DNA from: Triglochin maritima | Taxonomy: Eukaryota; Streptophyta; Magnoliopsida; Alismatales; Juncaginaceae | Length of the DNA stretch: 64,000 nt | Assembly (NCBI GenBank): GCA_963682175.1 | Contig: OY821787.1 | Coordinates: 25,274,501-25,338,500, forward strand | Direction: 5' to 3' | In this document: one piece after another, positions 53,826 to 64,000 of the stretch | Numbering within the stretch: the stretch's first letter is position 1 | Layout of the letters: every line of letters begins with the position of its first letter | The notes under the pieces: model-generated | Told to the model about the DNA's origin: nothing | Seen by the model: only the letters and a program-made list of their open reading frames with translations | Databases searched by the model: none | Program-made: the position numbers and the translations under genes

Positions 53826-56252
53826 TCAACAACTGAAGAATTGTTTCAGATCTATAATCATCACGGTGATATCATCCAGGCTACCTCTAGATGTTGCAAT
53901 GGCAGCAAGTTTCTCACATGCACTTCCCCAGACATACTTGGTTGGAGCTCGAGTTCGAGTTTTTGGAATCAGGCAGACACTTTTCTGCTCTTCGTCTGCA
54001 GACATAAATCCCAACTTTTGTTTCTTGTCATGGGCAGTTTTATGGAGCTTGAATACACCAACTTGATTTTCATTTTGATAGCGACACTGATATGGGCTCG
54101 TTTTTTCCCTTAGCACCGGACTCGTTCTTTTAGATTGTTGTTGTTGAACTTCTCTGATCATTTTATTGTTTGCTATTTTGGGGCTTGGCGAATTTGAATA
54201 GAAGGTTTGGTTGTTCTTTCTGTGACTTTTTGTGCTAGTTGATTCTCTCATCGTCGGACTTGTATTTTCACAAGCACATCGCTCTTTTGGAGTTTTTCTG
54301 ATCAATTTATTGTCTGCACGTTTCATATTTGGCGAATTCAAACGGAGGTGGAGGACTGTATCTACTGCTTCTTGATTTCCAACCTACAGAGTAAGCTCAT
54401 ATCGATTAAATTCCACCCATGACCTGTTGGTTATGAAAAGCATTTGAACCTAGGATGTTGTTTATGGTTTGACAAGTATGTAGATGCAGCTACCTGCAGT
54501 GCATAAAATCCTAAGTAAATTTTGAAGAAAACAAAACTGCAAAAATATCTTCTCATTGGATAACAACTTTGGATGGTAAAACTCTCACCTTATTCCACAG
54601 ACCATCAGAAGCTAAAATAAGAAAGTCCATATCTGATGTTGAAGGAAACAATACTGTATCAGGTTCAGCTGATATCCAATCCTTAAGATAGCCATCTCCA
54701 ATGCTTCTTGTAACTGCAAGGGTACCTTGAACCCTCAATGCTCCATGATGATATTCAACAAATCCACCCTATTGAGAGTATAGAATAGCTTACAGGAATT
54801 TCCCCGAAAAAATGTAGACAATATGGATAAGCAAGTACATGAGTACAAGATTGCTAGCAAAAAGAAAATTCAATTCTTATGAAGAATCCGATAAAGTGAA
54901 CTGATGGAATAGAAAGAATAATTTTGAAGTTTGTTAACTTTCAACCTGCAATCACGCTTTCTCTTTGAACGAGTGGATTGTGACACTACAAAAGCATCAG
55001 ATAAATTTTGTGTGCTTATTATAGTTGAAAGAGGCTTTATTTCCTTTACTAACTTTGTGAATTCATTGTTAAACGGCATCAGATAAATTTTGTGAATTCA
55101 TTGTTGAAAGAGGCTTTATTTCCTTTAATAACTAGTGAAAGTTGATGGCGTATGTTTTACATCAGGATCCAATGGAACAGAAGCTTCATGTCGTGAAGAT
55201 TTTATTAACAAAGCATGACTTATTTTTTAAAACTAATGCATGACCGAAGTGCACTATTGTTATACCTTTTCGTGGATTCTTTTGAGTTCGTTGATTTGAT
55301 TTGCATTGTGATCGACTGTGAGAGCTTGAGCAACACCACCTCTGCAGAGGACTGCTCTGCAGTCTCCTAGATTCGATATAGTGATATCATCTTTTCCAAT
55401 CAGCGTAATTAAGCAGCAACTCCCACTGCTGACCCCCTGAAAAAATTATCAACCCTAAATGACATAATAAGGCAATGGTGTATGACTGTGCCTTCTTGAA
55501 AACAGATACAGCAATGTCCGTTTAAAGATCAAAAGAAAAAGTTGGAAAAGGCGTAGTGCAGTCAAGGTAAATCCCACCGATCCTCCAAGTGTGGAAAAAG
55601 TATTGATCTCCGTTTAACAATGAATTCACAAGCAACCAAGCTCCTAAGAAGAATGTCACATATCACAGATTCTCAGGAAAAAAATTGTAGGCATAACTTT
55701 TAAGACTGATTTTTTGGCAGTAACCTGTATAGAGAACATAAGTGATATGATTAGATCTCACCTTAGGTGGTACATATCATAATGCCATTTAACTTCCCTG
55801 AATGATTGCTCTAAGACCTTATTACTTATTCGCATTTCAAATTTAATATGCTATGGAATATGGGCAATTAAAAGAACATGATCGACAGGTAGGAGAATGT
55901 TGGTTTGTTGGCACTAATCCACATAAAACATATGATATATCATTAGATCTTACTAGATTAGGTGTTATATGTCACGATGCCATTTACATACCTAAATAGT
56001 TGTTCTAAGACCTTACCATATACTCTGGACAATCAAAAGAACATTTGAGAAATTTGCTTCGATAAAAACTAATAGATAGCATACTTGATCCAGGAACTCT
56101 TTGTCTGTCTTGAGAAACCCAGCTCTAACCGCATCTACCTTTGCGATGTCCAAATTTTCCTCCAAAACACCCAATATATTCCCATGTAAGTTTTCTGCTG
56201 CAAATGCTGCTGCTTTTTTACCTCCGTGACCGTCAAAAACACCAAAAAACCC
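53826..56252 (-). CDS. PP2C-type protein phosphatase, 5' exon not found
   Basis: Four exons with GT-AG borders and all phase 0: 56252-56085, 55436-55266, 54768-54589, 54383-53826 (358 codons with stop at the end). Motifs in order: GFFGVFDGHGGKKAAAFAAE with the metal-binding Asp, GVSSGSCCLITLI, NLGDCRAVLCRGG, GTLAVTRSIGDGYLKDW, FLILASDGLWNK with a metal-binding Asp, VGNQEAVD and SRGSLDDITVMIIDL with the last metal-binding Asp. This is a Ser/Thr phosphatase of plant PP2C type. The canonical N-terminal (R)RxxMED exon was not found; a MED triplet sits just upstream of exon 1 (56280-56288) in the same frame but without the usual flanks. The last exon has a roughly 125-residue basic insertion with an internal duplication. 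Functional gene or partial copy is undecided. Confidence 0.85.
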
Positions 56253-56628
56253 CTGCAAAATCGAGATGCACTTAATTGGATCCTCCATTGCACAGTAACA
56301 AAAGGGATGTACAAGATTTCCTTATAATCATCTCATTATACTAAATACACCTTAAAAGTCCTATTCCTGAAGGACCAATTTACATATTCAAGAACATGTA
56401 ATGAGGTCAACCAAGTCCAAAATGCATAATGTAAGTGGCACAAAGTTTACAGTTATAGATTTTGAACGTAAATGAAGGGACCAGTCAGTTCCACAGGCCA
56501 CAAATTCAATTGCATATGCATTACAGAACAAACCAGAACACTAGAGTCCTCTATACGCAAATAACTAACCAATTGCAATGTCATATTTGGTAACCAAAGC
56601 AGTGTCAATTTTCGGTTTAGGATTCATG

Positions 56629-56837
56629 CATGGTTATGAAAACCGGACAAGACCGGTCCGGTTCACCCCCAAAACCCCATTTGACGTTGAACCGGCCTGA
56701 ATCGGACCGTCGAACCGGTTGAACTGCCTGTTCAGGCCGGTTCAACTCCGGTTCAAGTTCAGATTTTGTTTTTTTTAATTTATCCACTTGTGCTGATGAA
56801 TACCAAACAATAGGTCGTTCGTTCAATGATTCTTATC

Positions 56838-56875
<38 letters not shown>

Positions 56876-57051
56876 TACCATCGTGAGCTCCTTATTACGT
56901 ATCTAAGTTTCTTATCCATATATATACATATACATACATATATATACATATATATATATATACATATATATATTATATTTAATTATTTATGACGACCTGG
57001 ATGAACTTTTGAGAATTCCGGTTCGATGTCCGGTCGGTTCTGAAAACCATG
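56629..57051. mobile_element. MITE-like element with inverted CATGGTT...AACCGG ends
   Basis: Left end CATGGTTATGAAAACCGGAC; the right end read in reverse is CATGGTTTTCAGAACCGACC. The flanking octamers GATTCATG (56621-56628) and GAATTATG (57052-57059) match at 6 of 8, as for a decayed hAT-type duplication. The left arm is full of CCGGTTCAAC-like repeats. Noncoding. It lies about 340 bp upstream of the first recognised PP2C exon. The superfamily is uncertain. Confidence 0.6.
56839..56972. repeat. AT-dinucleotide microsatellite, two blocks
   Basis: (AT)n at about 56839-56872 and mixed (TA)n with ACATAT interruptions at about 56917-56972, inside the MITE-like element. Confidence 0.9.
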
Positions 57052-57059
57052 GAATTATG

Positions 57060-58779
57060 ATTCATGACATGATAGTTGGACGTGAGGCTTTGTTACATTA
57101 TTTTCAAAAATTAAAGTTGGTTGGAGTCATATCACACTGGGAAGATCACTTCCTGAAGAGTGTTCGAATTCAAATCATAACCGATCAGGCGACCACCTCC
57201 TCAAAGTGATGGTCATCGATAGTCGAGATGGCACGATATAGGACTCGAACTCCACAAGATAGGTGTTGGACAAGAGCAGCAAATAAAGCATCAAGAGCAG
57301 CAATAAAAGCATGTGCCGATGACGCCCATAGGAGTTGGAAGCCCTCGTCCTCCTTTGGGTTTACTTCGTAATTGCATGGTCTACAAAACCTTTTTTTCCG
57401 TGAAAGACTCATCTTGGCGTATATGCACGTAAGTTGAGATGCAATTGTTGGGACCAACTAAATATCTGGAGTGTTATGGACCGAAGTCAAACGAGCGTAC
57501 GACGAAATAAGGATCTACCTGTGCGGAACGAGGAATCCGCAAAGGGTGGTTGGAGGAGGATTGCACCATCATGAAGTTGGCTGATTGTCACGATGAAGTT
57601 AGTGCAGTGAAAAAGGAGTGGATTCAACGATGAAGATGTTGTTCGGGAAAGTCATTGTATTTACGAGCGAACTCATAAATCCAAATTTTTAGACTTTCAG
57701 GCTTGGTCATGTTACGCAGTTACTCAAAATGGAAGTCATTTTTTTCATCTACTACGGTGGGTGTTGCATGCGGACAACATAAGGTCTCAGGAAATGGGAG
57801 TGGAAGAGAGTTCTCAAAGAGGAATCGTCGCGAAAAAAGTGCACAGATGAATACAGAAGCGAGAACAACTAAGAGGAAATGACATCACAACCATTTAGTT
57901 ACCCTAAAAGTATGAAAAAAGCCAAAAAAAGGGGAAAAAACCAATTCAGATAAATACAGACAACCGTGTCTACGAACTTGGTGCTCAAATTAAATAAAGT
58001 GTCGAAATTAAAGAAGAAGACTTAGAGGGAGGATAAGTGAGTAGAAATAGCCAAGCGAAAATTTCAAATGTATCTAGATAAAACTAAGTTCAAATGATGG
58101 AAACTTTGTTGAAGTAACAAAACCGAACAGATACTGATGAAAAAAAAGGTTTACCAAACTCATGGACAGGGCTAAATCAAATGCGTTTATGTAGTGCATT
58201 ATTGTATGACAGTATTTTATATGTATTGTATTTTGTATTTGCACTAATATTTATATGTATTTTTTAAGGCAATGTATTATTAATGTTTAGTATTTTTGTA
58301 ATTAAATGTTGATGGATTTTGATTACAAATTAAAATTCTTGAAAAAATAACTAAATTTTTCTTAAACATAACAAATTACAACATTAATTAAAAATAACTT
58401 ACAAATTACATAACCAAATTAAACTAAATTAATAACAAACAGTAACTAAATGAAACTAACTCAAATAACAAATTAAACTAACTAAATTACAAACAATAAC
58501 CACTGGCGCCCGGCAAAAGGCCACCCGTTAAGGGTCGCCTAAGTTTCACGACAAAAAAGAAATCCCTACATCAAAGAAATATGTAGTGATGTTATTAAAA
58601 TGATTGCTGGTTACAAACTGGCTCAACAAGGATGTCAAGCTCTACCTTTGACATAGTTCAAACTAAACCTCAATTCCTCAAAACTAGTGTACTAGAGAAG
58701 AATCTTTTACATTACAAATCAATATAGATAAAATTTAACATAAGGAGATTATCACAAATTATCATCAACTTACTAATTG
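57060..58779. other. Spacer, nothing recognised
   Basis: 1.7 kb upstream of the PP2C exons. A 90-codon open frame on the minus strand (57457-57185) shows no family resemblance. No PP2C first exon was recognised. AT-rich part near 58200-58500 and a short GC-rich patch near 58501-58550. Confidence 0.45.
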
Positions 58780-60909
58780 TGTTAAGTCCCTAACCCGGTT
58801 TAGGGTTTAATTAGTGTTAAGTGAGGTTTGACTTTGAGGAGGAGAGAGAGGAGTATGGGTGAGGTATGGGAGTGGGGTTGTAGGGGATGGTGGGGAGTGA
58901 GGGAGGTATGGTGGGGGTGTTGGTTTTGTTTATATAACAAAACTCTCCTTCTCCATTTTTCTTCTTCTTCCACTTTTCTTCTTCCTCACTCACCTTGTTC
59001 TCACGTCCTCTCTCTTTGGTCGGCGAGCAGCTCCGGTGGACAGTCATCGAGGCGTGGAGGCTCCGGCGTGAGGAGGTCGCAGCAAGGAGGAGGTTGCGGG
59101 TGCGGAGGCGCGAGCGTTGCTCTGGCGTTTCTCCGTCCTTGTTTGAGGTATGCCAAGCATTAGTGTGTTTTGTGGTTCTCCATGTTGGGGGAAGTTTGGG
59201 TCGGTCGCGGGAGGTCGGAGACCTCGCCGGCGACAAGAAAACAACGTAAAATCCTTGGCTGGTGCAAGGTTGCTGTCGACCAACGGTCGACCGGTGCCTT
59301 CGGGCGGTCGACCGGTGCTAGTGTAAATTGATGTTTTTGCCCAGAACCGGTCGGACGATGCCTTGGGGCGGTCGACCGGTTATGCCAAATTTCGTGGGTT
59401 CGTGTTTGATGTTGCCTGTTTCCGGTCGAACGAGCCTTGTGGTTCGACCGGAACTTAAGTTGTTTACTGCTTGTTGGTTCGACCGATTAGTATATGCGTT
59501 CGACCGATTATATCACTTAGAATTACTAGGCTGACCCTGTAATGTTCGGTCGACCGGGACCCTTGAGTCGGTCGACCGATAGTTGAATTGATTTTGACTT
59601 AGTCAGACCTAGGATTTTGACTTGTCCGGTCGACCGGTTCTTCCCGCTGGTTCGACCGATTGGAGACAGAGTGTTGGGCACTTGTTCGACCGTTTGGAGG
59701 AAATCCGTTCGACCGTTACTGTTGGTTTCGGTCGACCGGTTTGCCTGATTCGGTCGACCGATGGGGCACAGTACTGGTTTTCTTGTCCTAGTGAGATGTC
59801 AACTCTGTCCACGGAAACCCGTGTCCTCGCTTAGCACGTGAGCCGGGAGGTGACGGTGGGTGCGTTCTGCGTGCCTGCCCAGGGACCGCCGTGTGGAAGA
59901 GTGTGGGCATCTGGGACGTGTCGTCTCCACAGATGGAGGGCGACGTAGCCTTGATGTTCTGACTCACAGTAGAGTAGCAGGCCTGAGGGATTGCGGATCC
60001 CGGTGCACGAGGTGCACGGCTCGTTGGAGCATGTTGACCCTGCGGGCTGTTTGAGCTTGGATCGCTCGTGTAGACGAGGCGATGATCGTTCCACCCGATG
60101 CTGTCCCGGGTGATGATTGTTCTGTCGATGCTGTTCCGGCGGAAGTGCCGTCCGACGACGTTTCCGGGCGATGGTGTCCCACCGATGCTGTTCCGGTGAG
60201 GGTATGGACTGCCGACGTTGTTTTCCGGCAGGGTAGTCTGGACGGGCTCCTCCAGATGAGTGGACCGACCTGGGCGACGGCCCCGTTGGTGAGGTGTTGA
60301 CCTCGAGATTTCAGCTGATTTCTACTTCGCGCAGGCGTGCGGACGCTCCTCACCGATCCCTTGACTAGTGTAGTCGCGTGTGGGGTTCGTTGCGTACCTT
60401 CTGCTAGACCGTATGTGCCTACGGTAGGTCTCAGAGTGGGACCCCTTACAGTTTGCGGACAGAGGTCCTGTGTTTCCCCGTGGTGGGATTGTTTACCCGT
60501 GGTGGGATTGTTTTATGTATCGCATTGATGTCATGCCATGATGACTAGTATGATAGGTTTCATTGATAGTCTTGCATGCATTTAGGGCTTGGTATACGGG
60601 GTTTCCTTTCAGGAAACTCAGGCATTGTTGTTGCACTTTTTATTTCAGGACCCCAGTAGGTCCGGGTGGGTGGTGACCGAGGACGGAGCGCTTTGGAGTC
60701 GGATCTTCTTCGGCATTTGCGAGATTGTACGACTACTTGTATTTTCATTTCTTTCATCTGGATTGTAGTTGTACACCTTTTGTAAACTCCATGTATTTTG
60801 GGTGCACCCGGATTTATATATTTATATATTAGTGACGTTCCCGCCTTGAGTTGTCAGTTTTATTCGTTATTTCGAAAATTTAAATCTTCCGCTGTCTCGG
60901 GACGTTACA
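58780..60909 (+). repeat. Chromovirus 5' LTR
   Basis: TGTTAAGTCCC...GGGACGTTACA, 2130 bp. A possible TATA box TTTATATAA lies near 58928-58938. It is homologous to the old minus-strand LTR at 5669-7308, but carries the TCGACC array (59268-59762), which I did not see there. Confidence 0.88.
59268..59762 (+). repeat. Interspersed CGGTCGACCG-type motif array
   Basis: 15 exact TCGACC sites in about 500 bp, most as GGTCGACCGG/GGTCGACCGAT or GTTCGACCGAT, at irregular spacing. The core GGTCGACC is palindromic and rich in CpG. The same motif class fills 47583-48050 of a different LTR. Confidence 0.9.
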
Positions 60910-60912
60910 ACT

Positions 60913-60924
60913 TGGTATCAGAGC
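60913..60924 (+). promoter_or_regulatory. Chromovirus PBS (initiator tRNA-Met)
   Basis: TGGTATCAGAGC, complementary to the initiator tRNA-Met 3' end, three bases after the LTR. Confidence 0.95.
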
Positions 60925-61044
60925 GGTCGATTCCTGTGTCTTCGTCTAAAGAACCACCCTTAGGAGTAGTGTTAGAGGCATGCATTACTTTCTGTAGCTC
61001 ATGAGCATGCATTGTTGCTTATCTGTTGATTGTTGTGGTGGTAG

Positions 61045-64000
61045 ATGCCTCCGAGGCGTGTGAGAGGTACGCCCCTGCCGCGTAGTTCCAGTGAGGGGAC
61101 GGGAGGCGCGGCATGGGAGGAGGAGCGACGTACGCTCTATGGCACTATGGACAGGCTGGGCGAGTTTCTGGAGCGTCAGGCTGCCCGAGCTGAGCAGGCA
61201 GGACCTGGTGCGGTGCACGACAGGTTCATGAGGCAGCATCCTCCGACTTTTGAGGGCGGAGTGGATCCTGAGCTGGCTGAGGACTGGATCTTCACGATTC
61301 AGAAGATCTTCCGTGCGATTGGATGTGCACCAGAGCTGCAGGTAGGTCTGGCTACCTACGTGCTGAGAGGTCAGGCGTCGAGCTGGTGGAGGAGTACATC
61401 TGCAGTTGTGTTCGCCGACCGAGATGATGTGACTTGGGAGGAGTTTCTGGAGGAGTTTAATCAGAAATACTTCCCACCGCATGTCAGAGATGCGAAGAAA
61501 GAGGAGTTCGTGGCGTTGGAGCAGAGGGATATGACGTTAGCTGCCTACGTCGATCGGTACAACGCCCTGGAGCGCTACTGTCCAGAGATTTATGTTACTC
61601 AGGAGCAGAGAGCGAGGAAGTTTGTGAGGGGACTGAGGAAGCAGTTGAGGTCTCGTGTTCTCACTAGTATGCCGCGGACTTTGGCAGATGCAGTGGAGTG
61701 CGCGACGGTTCTTGATCGGGACTTCCAGGAGAACTACCAGGAGGCTAGGAGACCTCAGGGTAGTGCAGTGGGGCGTGCAGCTGGCCGTTCCGCAGTGGTG
61801 GCCGGCAAGAGGCCTCGGTCTGATGGGGGAGGAGCACGTCGGCCCGGGATGTGCAGTTCTTGTGGTGGAGCTCATCCGGGGCAGGAGTGTCCCCGTCGTA
61901 CTGGAGCATGTCTGGGTTGCGGTCAGATGGGGCACTTCATTCGAGATTGTCCGCAGAGGCGGGGAGAGCCGAGTAGGAGGCCAGGACCGCCAGCAGCAGG
62001 CAGGAGCGGAGGCAGTCGCTCAGTTGCACCACCGGGACCGAGCAGAGTCGCCGGGCGGGTTTTCACCATCCAGGCTGAGGAGGCGAGGGACTCCAACACT
62101 GTGGTGGAAGGTACTCTTTCTGTTTCTGGTCGTGTTGCTAGAGTCCTTTTTGATTGCGGTGCCACTCACTCCTTCATTTCGGAGAAGTTTGCTGGCGAGT
62201 TGGGTCGGACCCCTGAGCTGCTGACGGTGTGTTTGGAAGTCAGTACGCCCATGGGTGAGGTGGGCACTGTGGGGAGCTTCCTCTCCGGCACCACAGTTGT
62301 TTCGGGAGACCAAGATTTTCTGGCAGATCTGGTCTTGCTACCGATGGAGGACTTCGACGTCATACTTGGGATGGATTGGTTGTCCCAGTACGATGTTCGG
62401 GTCTTTTGCCGCGAGAAGAAGATTCTGATTCCGAGGGAGGACCTGCCAGATGTTGTGATCAGAGGGCTGAGAGGCAGAGGTCGGATTATGGTCTCGGCAG
62501 TGAAGGCACAGAGATTGATCCAGCAGGGATGCAGAGCTTATGTGGCTACACTGGTAGTGTCAGATTCTGAGTCGAGGAGTCTGGAGGACATAGAGGTGGT
62601 ACGGGATTTCGCAGATGTGTTTCCAGTGGATATCCCGGGGCTACCGCCACACAGAGAGATCGAGTTCGGCATCGACTTGGTGGAGGGTGCGACTCCGCAG
62701 TCAAAGGCTCCGTATAGGATGGCACCTGCAGAGTTGGCTGAGCTGAAGAAGCAGTTGCAGGAGTTGATGGATACTGGGTTCATCCGACCTAGCGTCTCGC
62801 CGTGGGGAGCGCCAGTCTTGTTCGTGAAGAAGAATGATGGGTCGTTGCGGATGTGCATCGACTACAGGATGCTGAATAAGGTTACCGTTAGGAACCGGTA
62901 TCCCTTACCCAGGATCGAGGACCTATTTGATCAGTTACAGACGGCGAAGGTCTTCTCGAAGATTGATTGGAGATCGGGGTATCATCAGCTGAGGATCAGG
63001 GAGGCAGATGTTCAGAAGACAGCCTTCAAGACGCGGTACGGCCACTACGAGTTCTTGGTGATGTCATTTGGACTGACGAATGCACCTGCAGCATTCATGG
63101 ATCTGATGAATAGGACCTTCCAGCCGTACCTCGACAGATTTGTCGTTGTATTCGTAGACGACATTTTGATATACTCGCCTGACAGGGAGCAGCATCGAGA
63201 GCACCTGAGGATTGTGCTTGGCATCTTGAGGGATCAGCAGCTTTATGCCAAGTACATGAAGTGTGAGTTTTGGTTGGATCAGGTGGCTTTTCTGGGGCAT
63301 ATTGTGTCAGCAGATGGGATTTCAGTGGACCCGGCGAAGGTCGAGGCAGTGACTCAGTGGAGAGCCCCGACGAGCGTGACGGAGATCAGGAGCTTCGTAG
63401 GTCTGGCAGGGTATTACAGGCGGTTTATCCAGGACTTCTCCAGACTTGCATCGCCGCTGACAGCATTGACGCAGAAAGGCGTCAAGTTCGTTTGGTCCCA
63501 GAAGTGCAAGGACAGCTTTCAGGAGCTGAAGAGGCGATTGACGACAGCACCTATTCTGACGCTACCGAGTGGCAGTGGAGGCTACGTGATTTACAGCGAT
63601 GCATCAGGAGTGGGCTTGGGTTGTGTTCTGATGCAGCACGGGAAGGTGGTCGCGTACGCTTCGAGGCAGCTGAAGGTGCACGAGAAGAACTACCCTACTC
63701 ACGATCTGGAGCTAGCAGCAGTAGTTCACGCGTTGAAGACTTGGCGGCATTATCTGTACGGGGAGCAGTTCGAGGTTTTCACCGATCACCAGAGCTTGAA
63801 GTACCTATTTTCGCAGAAGGAGCTGAATATGAGGCAGAGGAGGTGGCTCGAGTTCATTAAGGACTATGACTTCACCATATCCTATCATCCGGGGAAGGCC
63901 AATTCAGTTGCTGATGCGCTGAGCAGGAGAGTTGAGGTGTCGGTAGCGAGCCTCTGCGTTCAGGAGTGGAGATTGCTTGAGTCCCTGTCAGAGTGGAGGC
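61045..64000 (+). CDS. Chromovirus Gag-Pol, partial (runs off window)
   Basis: 985 codons read without a stop from ATG 61045 (MPPRRVRG). Gag capsid at about residues 70-220 ([37 protein letters not shown]). Zinc knuckle [14 protein letters not shown] near 289. Protease [11 protein letters not shown] near 368 and [12 protein letters not shown] near 440. [14 protein letters not shown] near 602 and FVDDILIYS near 705. RNase [11 protein letters not shown] near 849, [19 protein letters not shown] near 912 and ADALSRR near 956. RT and RNase H catalytic residues are all present. Integrase and chromodomain are expected downstream. IDYRMLNK has Met where Glu is usual. This is the only plausible autonomous coding region in the window. 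Confidence 0.95.
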   Translation, partial: MPPRRVRGTPLPRSSSEGTGGAAWEEERRTLYGTMDRLGEFLERQAARAEQAGPGAVHDRFMRQHPPTFEGGVDPELAEDWIFTIQKIFRAIGCAPELQVGLATYVLRGQASSWWRSTSAVVFADRDDVTWEEFLEEFNQKYFPPHVRDAKKEEFVALEQRDMTLAAYVDRYNALERYCPEIYVTQEQRARKFVRGLRKQLRSRVLTSMPRTLADAVECATVLDRDFQENYQEARRPQGSAVGRAAGRSAVVAGKRPRSDGGGARRPGMCSSCGGAHPGQECPRRTGACLGCGQMGHFIRDCPQRRGEPSRRPGPPAAGRSGGSRSVAPPGPSRVAGRVFTIQAEEARDSNTVVEGTLSVSGRVARVLFDCGATHSFISEKFAGELGRTPELLTVCLEVSTPMGEVGTVGSFLSGTTVVSGDQDFLADLVLLPMEDFDVILGMDWLSQYDVRVFCREKKILIPREDLPDVVIRGLRGRGRIMVSAVKAQRLIQQGCRAYVATLVVSDSESRSLEDIEVVRDFADVFPVDIPGLPPHREIEFGIDLVEGATPQSKAPYRMAPAELAELKKQLQELMDTGFIRPSVSPWGAPVLFVKKNDGSLRMCIDYRMLNKVTVRNRYPLPRIEDLFDQLQTAKVFSKIDWRSGYHQLRIREADVQKTAFKTRYGHYEFLVMSFGLTNAPAAFMDLMNRTFQPYLDRFVVVFVDDILIYSPDREQHREHLRIVLGILRDQQLYAKYMKCEFWLDQVAFLGHIVSADGISVDPAKVEAVTQWRAPTSVTEIRSFVGLAGYYRRFIQDFSRLASPLTALTQKGVKFVWSQKCKDSFQELKRRLTTAPILTLPSGSGGYVIYSDASGVGLGCVLMQHGKVVAYASRQLKVHEKNYPTHDLELAAVVHALKTWRHYLYGEQFEVFTDHQSLKYLFSQKELNMRQRRWLEFIKDYDFTISYHPGKANSVADALSRRVEVSVASLCVQEWRLLESLSEWR

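Larger units (their letters stand above)
58780..64000 (+). mobile_element. Chromovirus (Tekay/Del-like), 5' part
   Basis: A 5' LTR (58780-60909), an initiator-tRNA-Met PBS and an open gag-pol frame that continues past the window end. The 3' LTR and chromodomain would lie beyond 64000. The integrated 5' flank is AATTG (58775-58779); its copy cannot be checked here. Confidence 0.92.

Noticed and set aside
56629..57051. CCGGTT-rich segment as PP2C promoter elements
   Set aside because: The inverted ends and near-matching flanking octamers fit a transposed MITE-like element better; a promoter role cannot be shown from sequence.
57185..57457. 90-codon minus-strand frame as an upstream PP2C exon or gene
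   Set aside because: No PP2C motif such as RRxxMED, no recognisable domain and no supporting splice pattern.
58817..59236. 139-codon minus-strand frame
   Set aside because: It lies wholly inside the chromovirus LTR and is antisense to it; low-complexity composition.
59268..59762. TCGACC array as a CRISPR array or satellite
   Set aside because: Repeats are only about 10 bp, spacing is irregular and spacers are not uniform; the host is a plant genome.
61655..62224. 189-codon frame in the chromovirus gag region
   Set aside because: It is a shifted frame over the real Gag-Pol ORF, whose reading gives clear capsid, zinc-knuckle and protease motifs. The same applies to 63270-63860.

Overview
The window is nuclear DNA of a flowering plant, probably a eudicot, from a heterochromatin-like, retrotransposon-dense region. 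The evidence is nested Ty3/gypsy LTR retrotransposons whose primer-binding sites match plant tRNA-Asp (Athila-like) or initiator tRNA-Met (chromovirus), a split plant PP2C phosphatase gene with GT-AG introns, and a SEC13-like WD40 pseudogene. No bacterial, organellar or CRISPR features were seen. The species cannot be named from sequence alone.

Layout. 1-5.5 kb: degraded Athila-type LTRs, a SEC13 pseudogene split by a 216-bp LTR (TSD ACCAT), and a 1.6-kb solo LTR (TSD CTAGG). 5.7-16.6 kb: the 3' end of an old minus-strand chromovirus (integrase tail, chromodomain, 3' LTR). It is split at its polypurine tract by element D (7318-15921, minus, TSD ACCCT), which has gag-protease and no polymerase. 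16.6-51.8 kb: an old, decayed Athila-type element C with gag-pro-RT-RNaseH-IN and a third ORF. C is interrupted by element A (18737-33971, TSD ACATG), element A2 (39008-45351, TSD TGGTG) and a probable copia solo LTR (47205-48711). A itself contains element B (21771-29086). 51.8-53.1 kb: a truncated minus-strand Athila-type leader and LTR. 53.8-56.3 kb: a PP2C gene, minus strand. 56.6-57.1 kb: a MITE-like element with an AT microsatellite. 58.8-64.0 kb: the 5' part of a plus-strand chromovirus with an open gag-pol frame that runs off the window.

How the parts work together. None of A, A2, B and D encodes a complete reverse transcriptase or integrase, yet A, B and D have closely similar LTR pairs (B has about one substitution and one 3-bp indel), so they were probably mobilised in trans. 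Two LTR types (A, B) and two internal types (a gag-pro ORF; a small zinc-knuckle ORF ending in an RT-derived tail) occur in all four combinations, with switches at shared noncoding boxes. The same noncoding boxes recur in autonomous-type C and in the defective elements: a U5 hairpin with compensatory changes, a possible long-range R/U5 stem, a CATTG-AGGA-CAATG stem-loop with an internal polypurine tract, and hairpins just before the terminal polypurine tract. These conserved cis-elements, the RT-relic proteins and the module swapping are the most interesting content. All of this rests on reading by eye; no database search or folding program was run.
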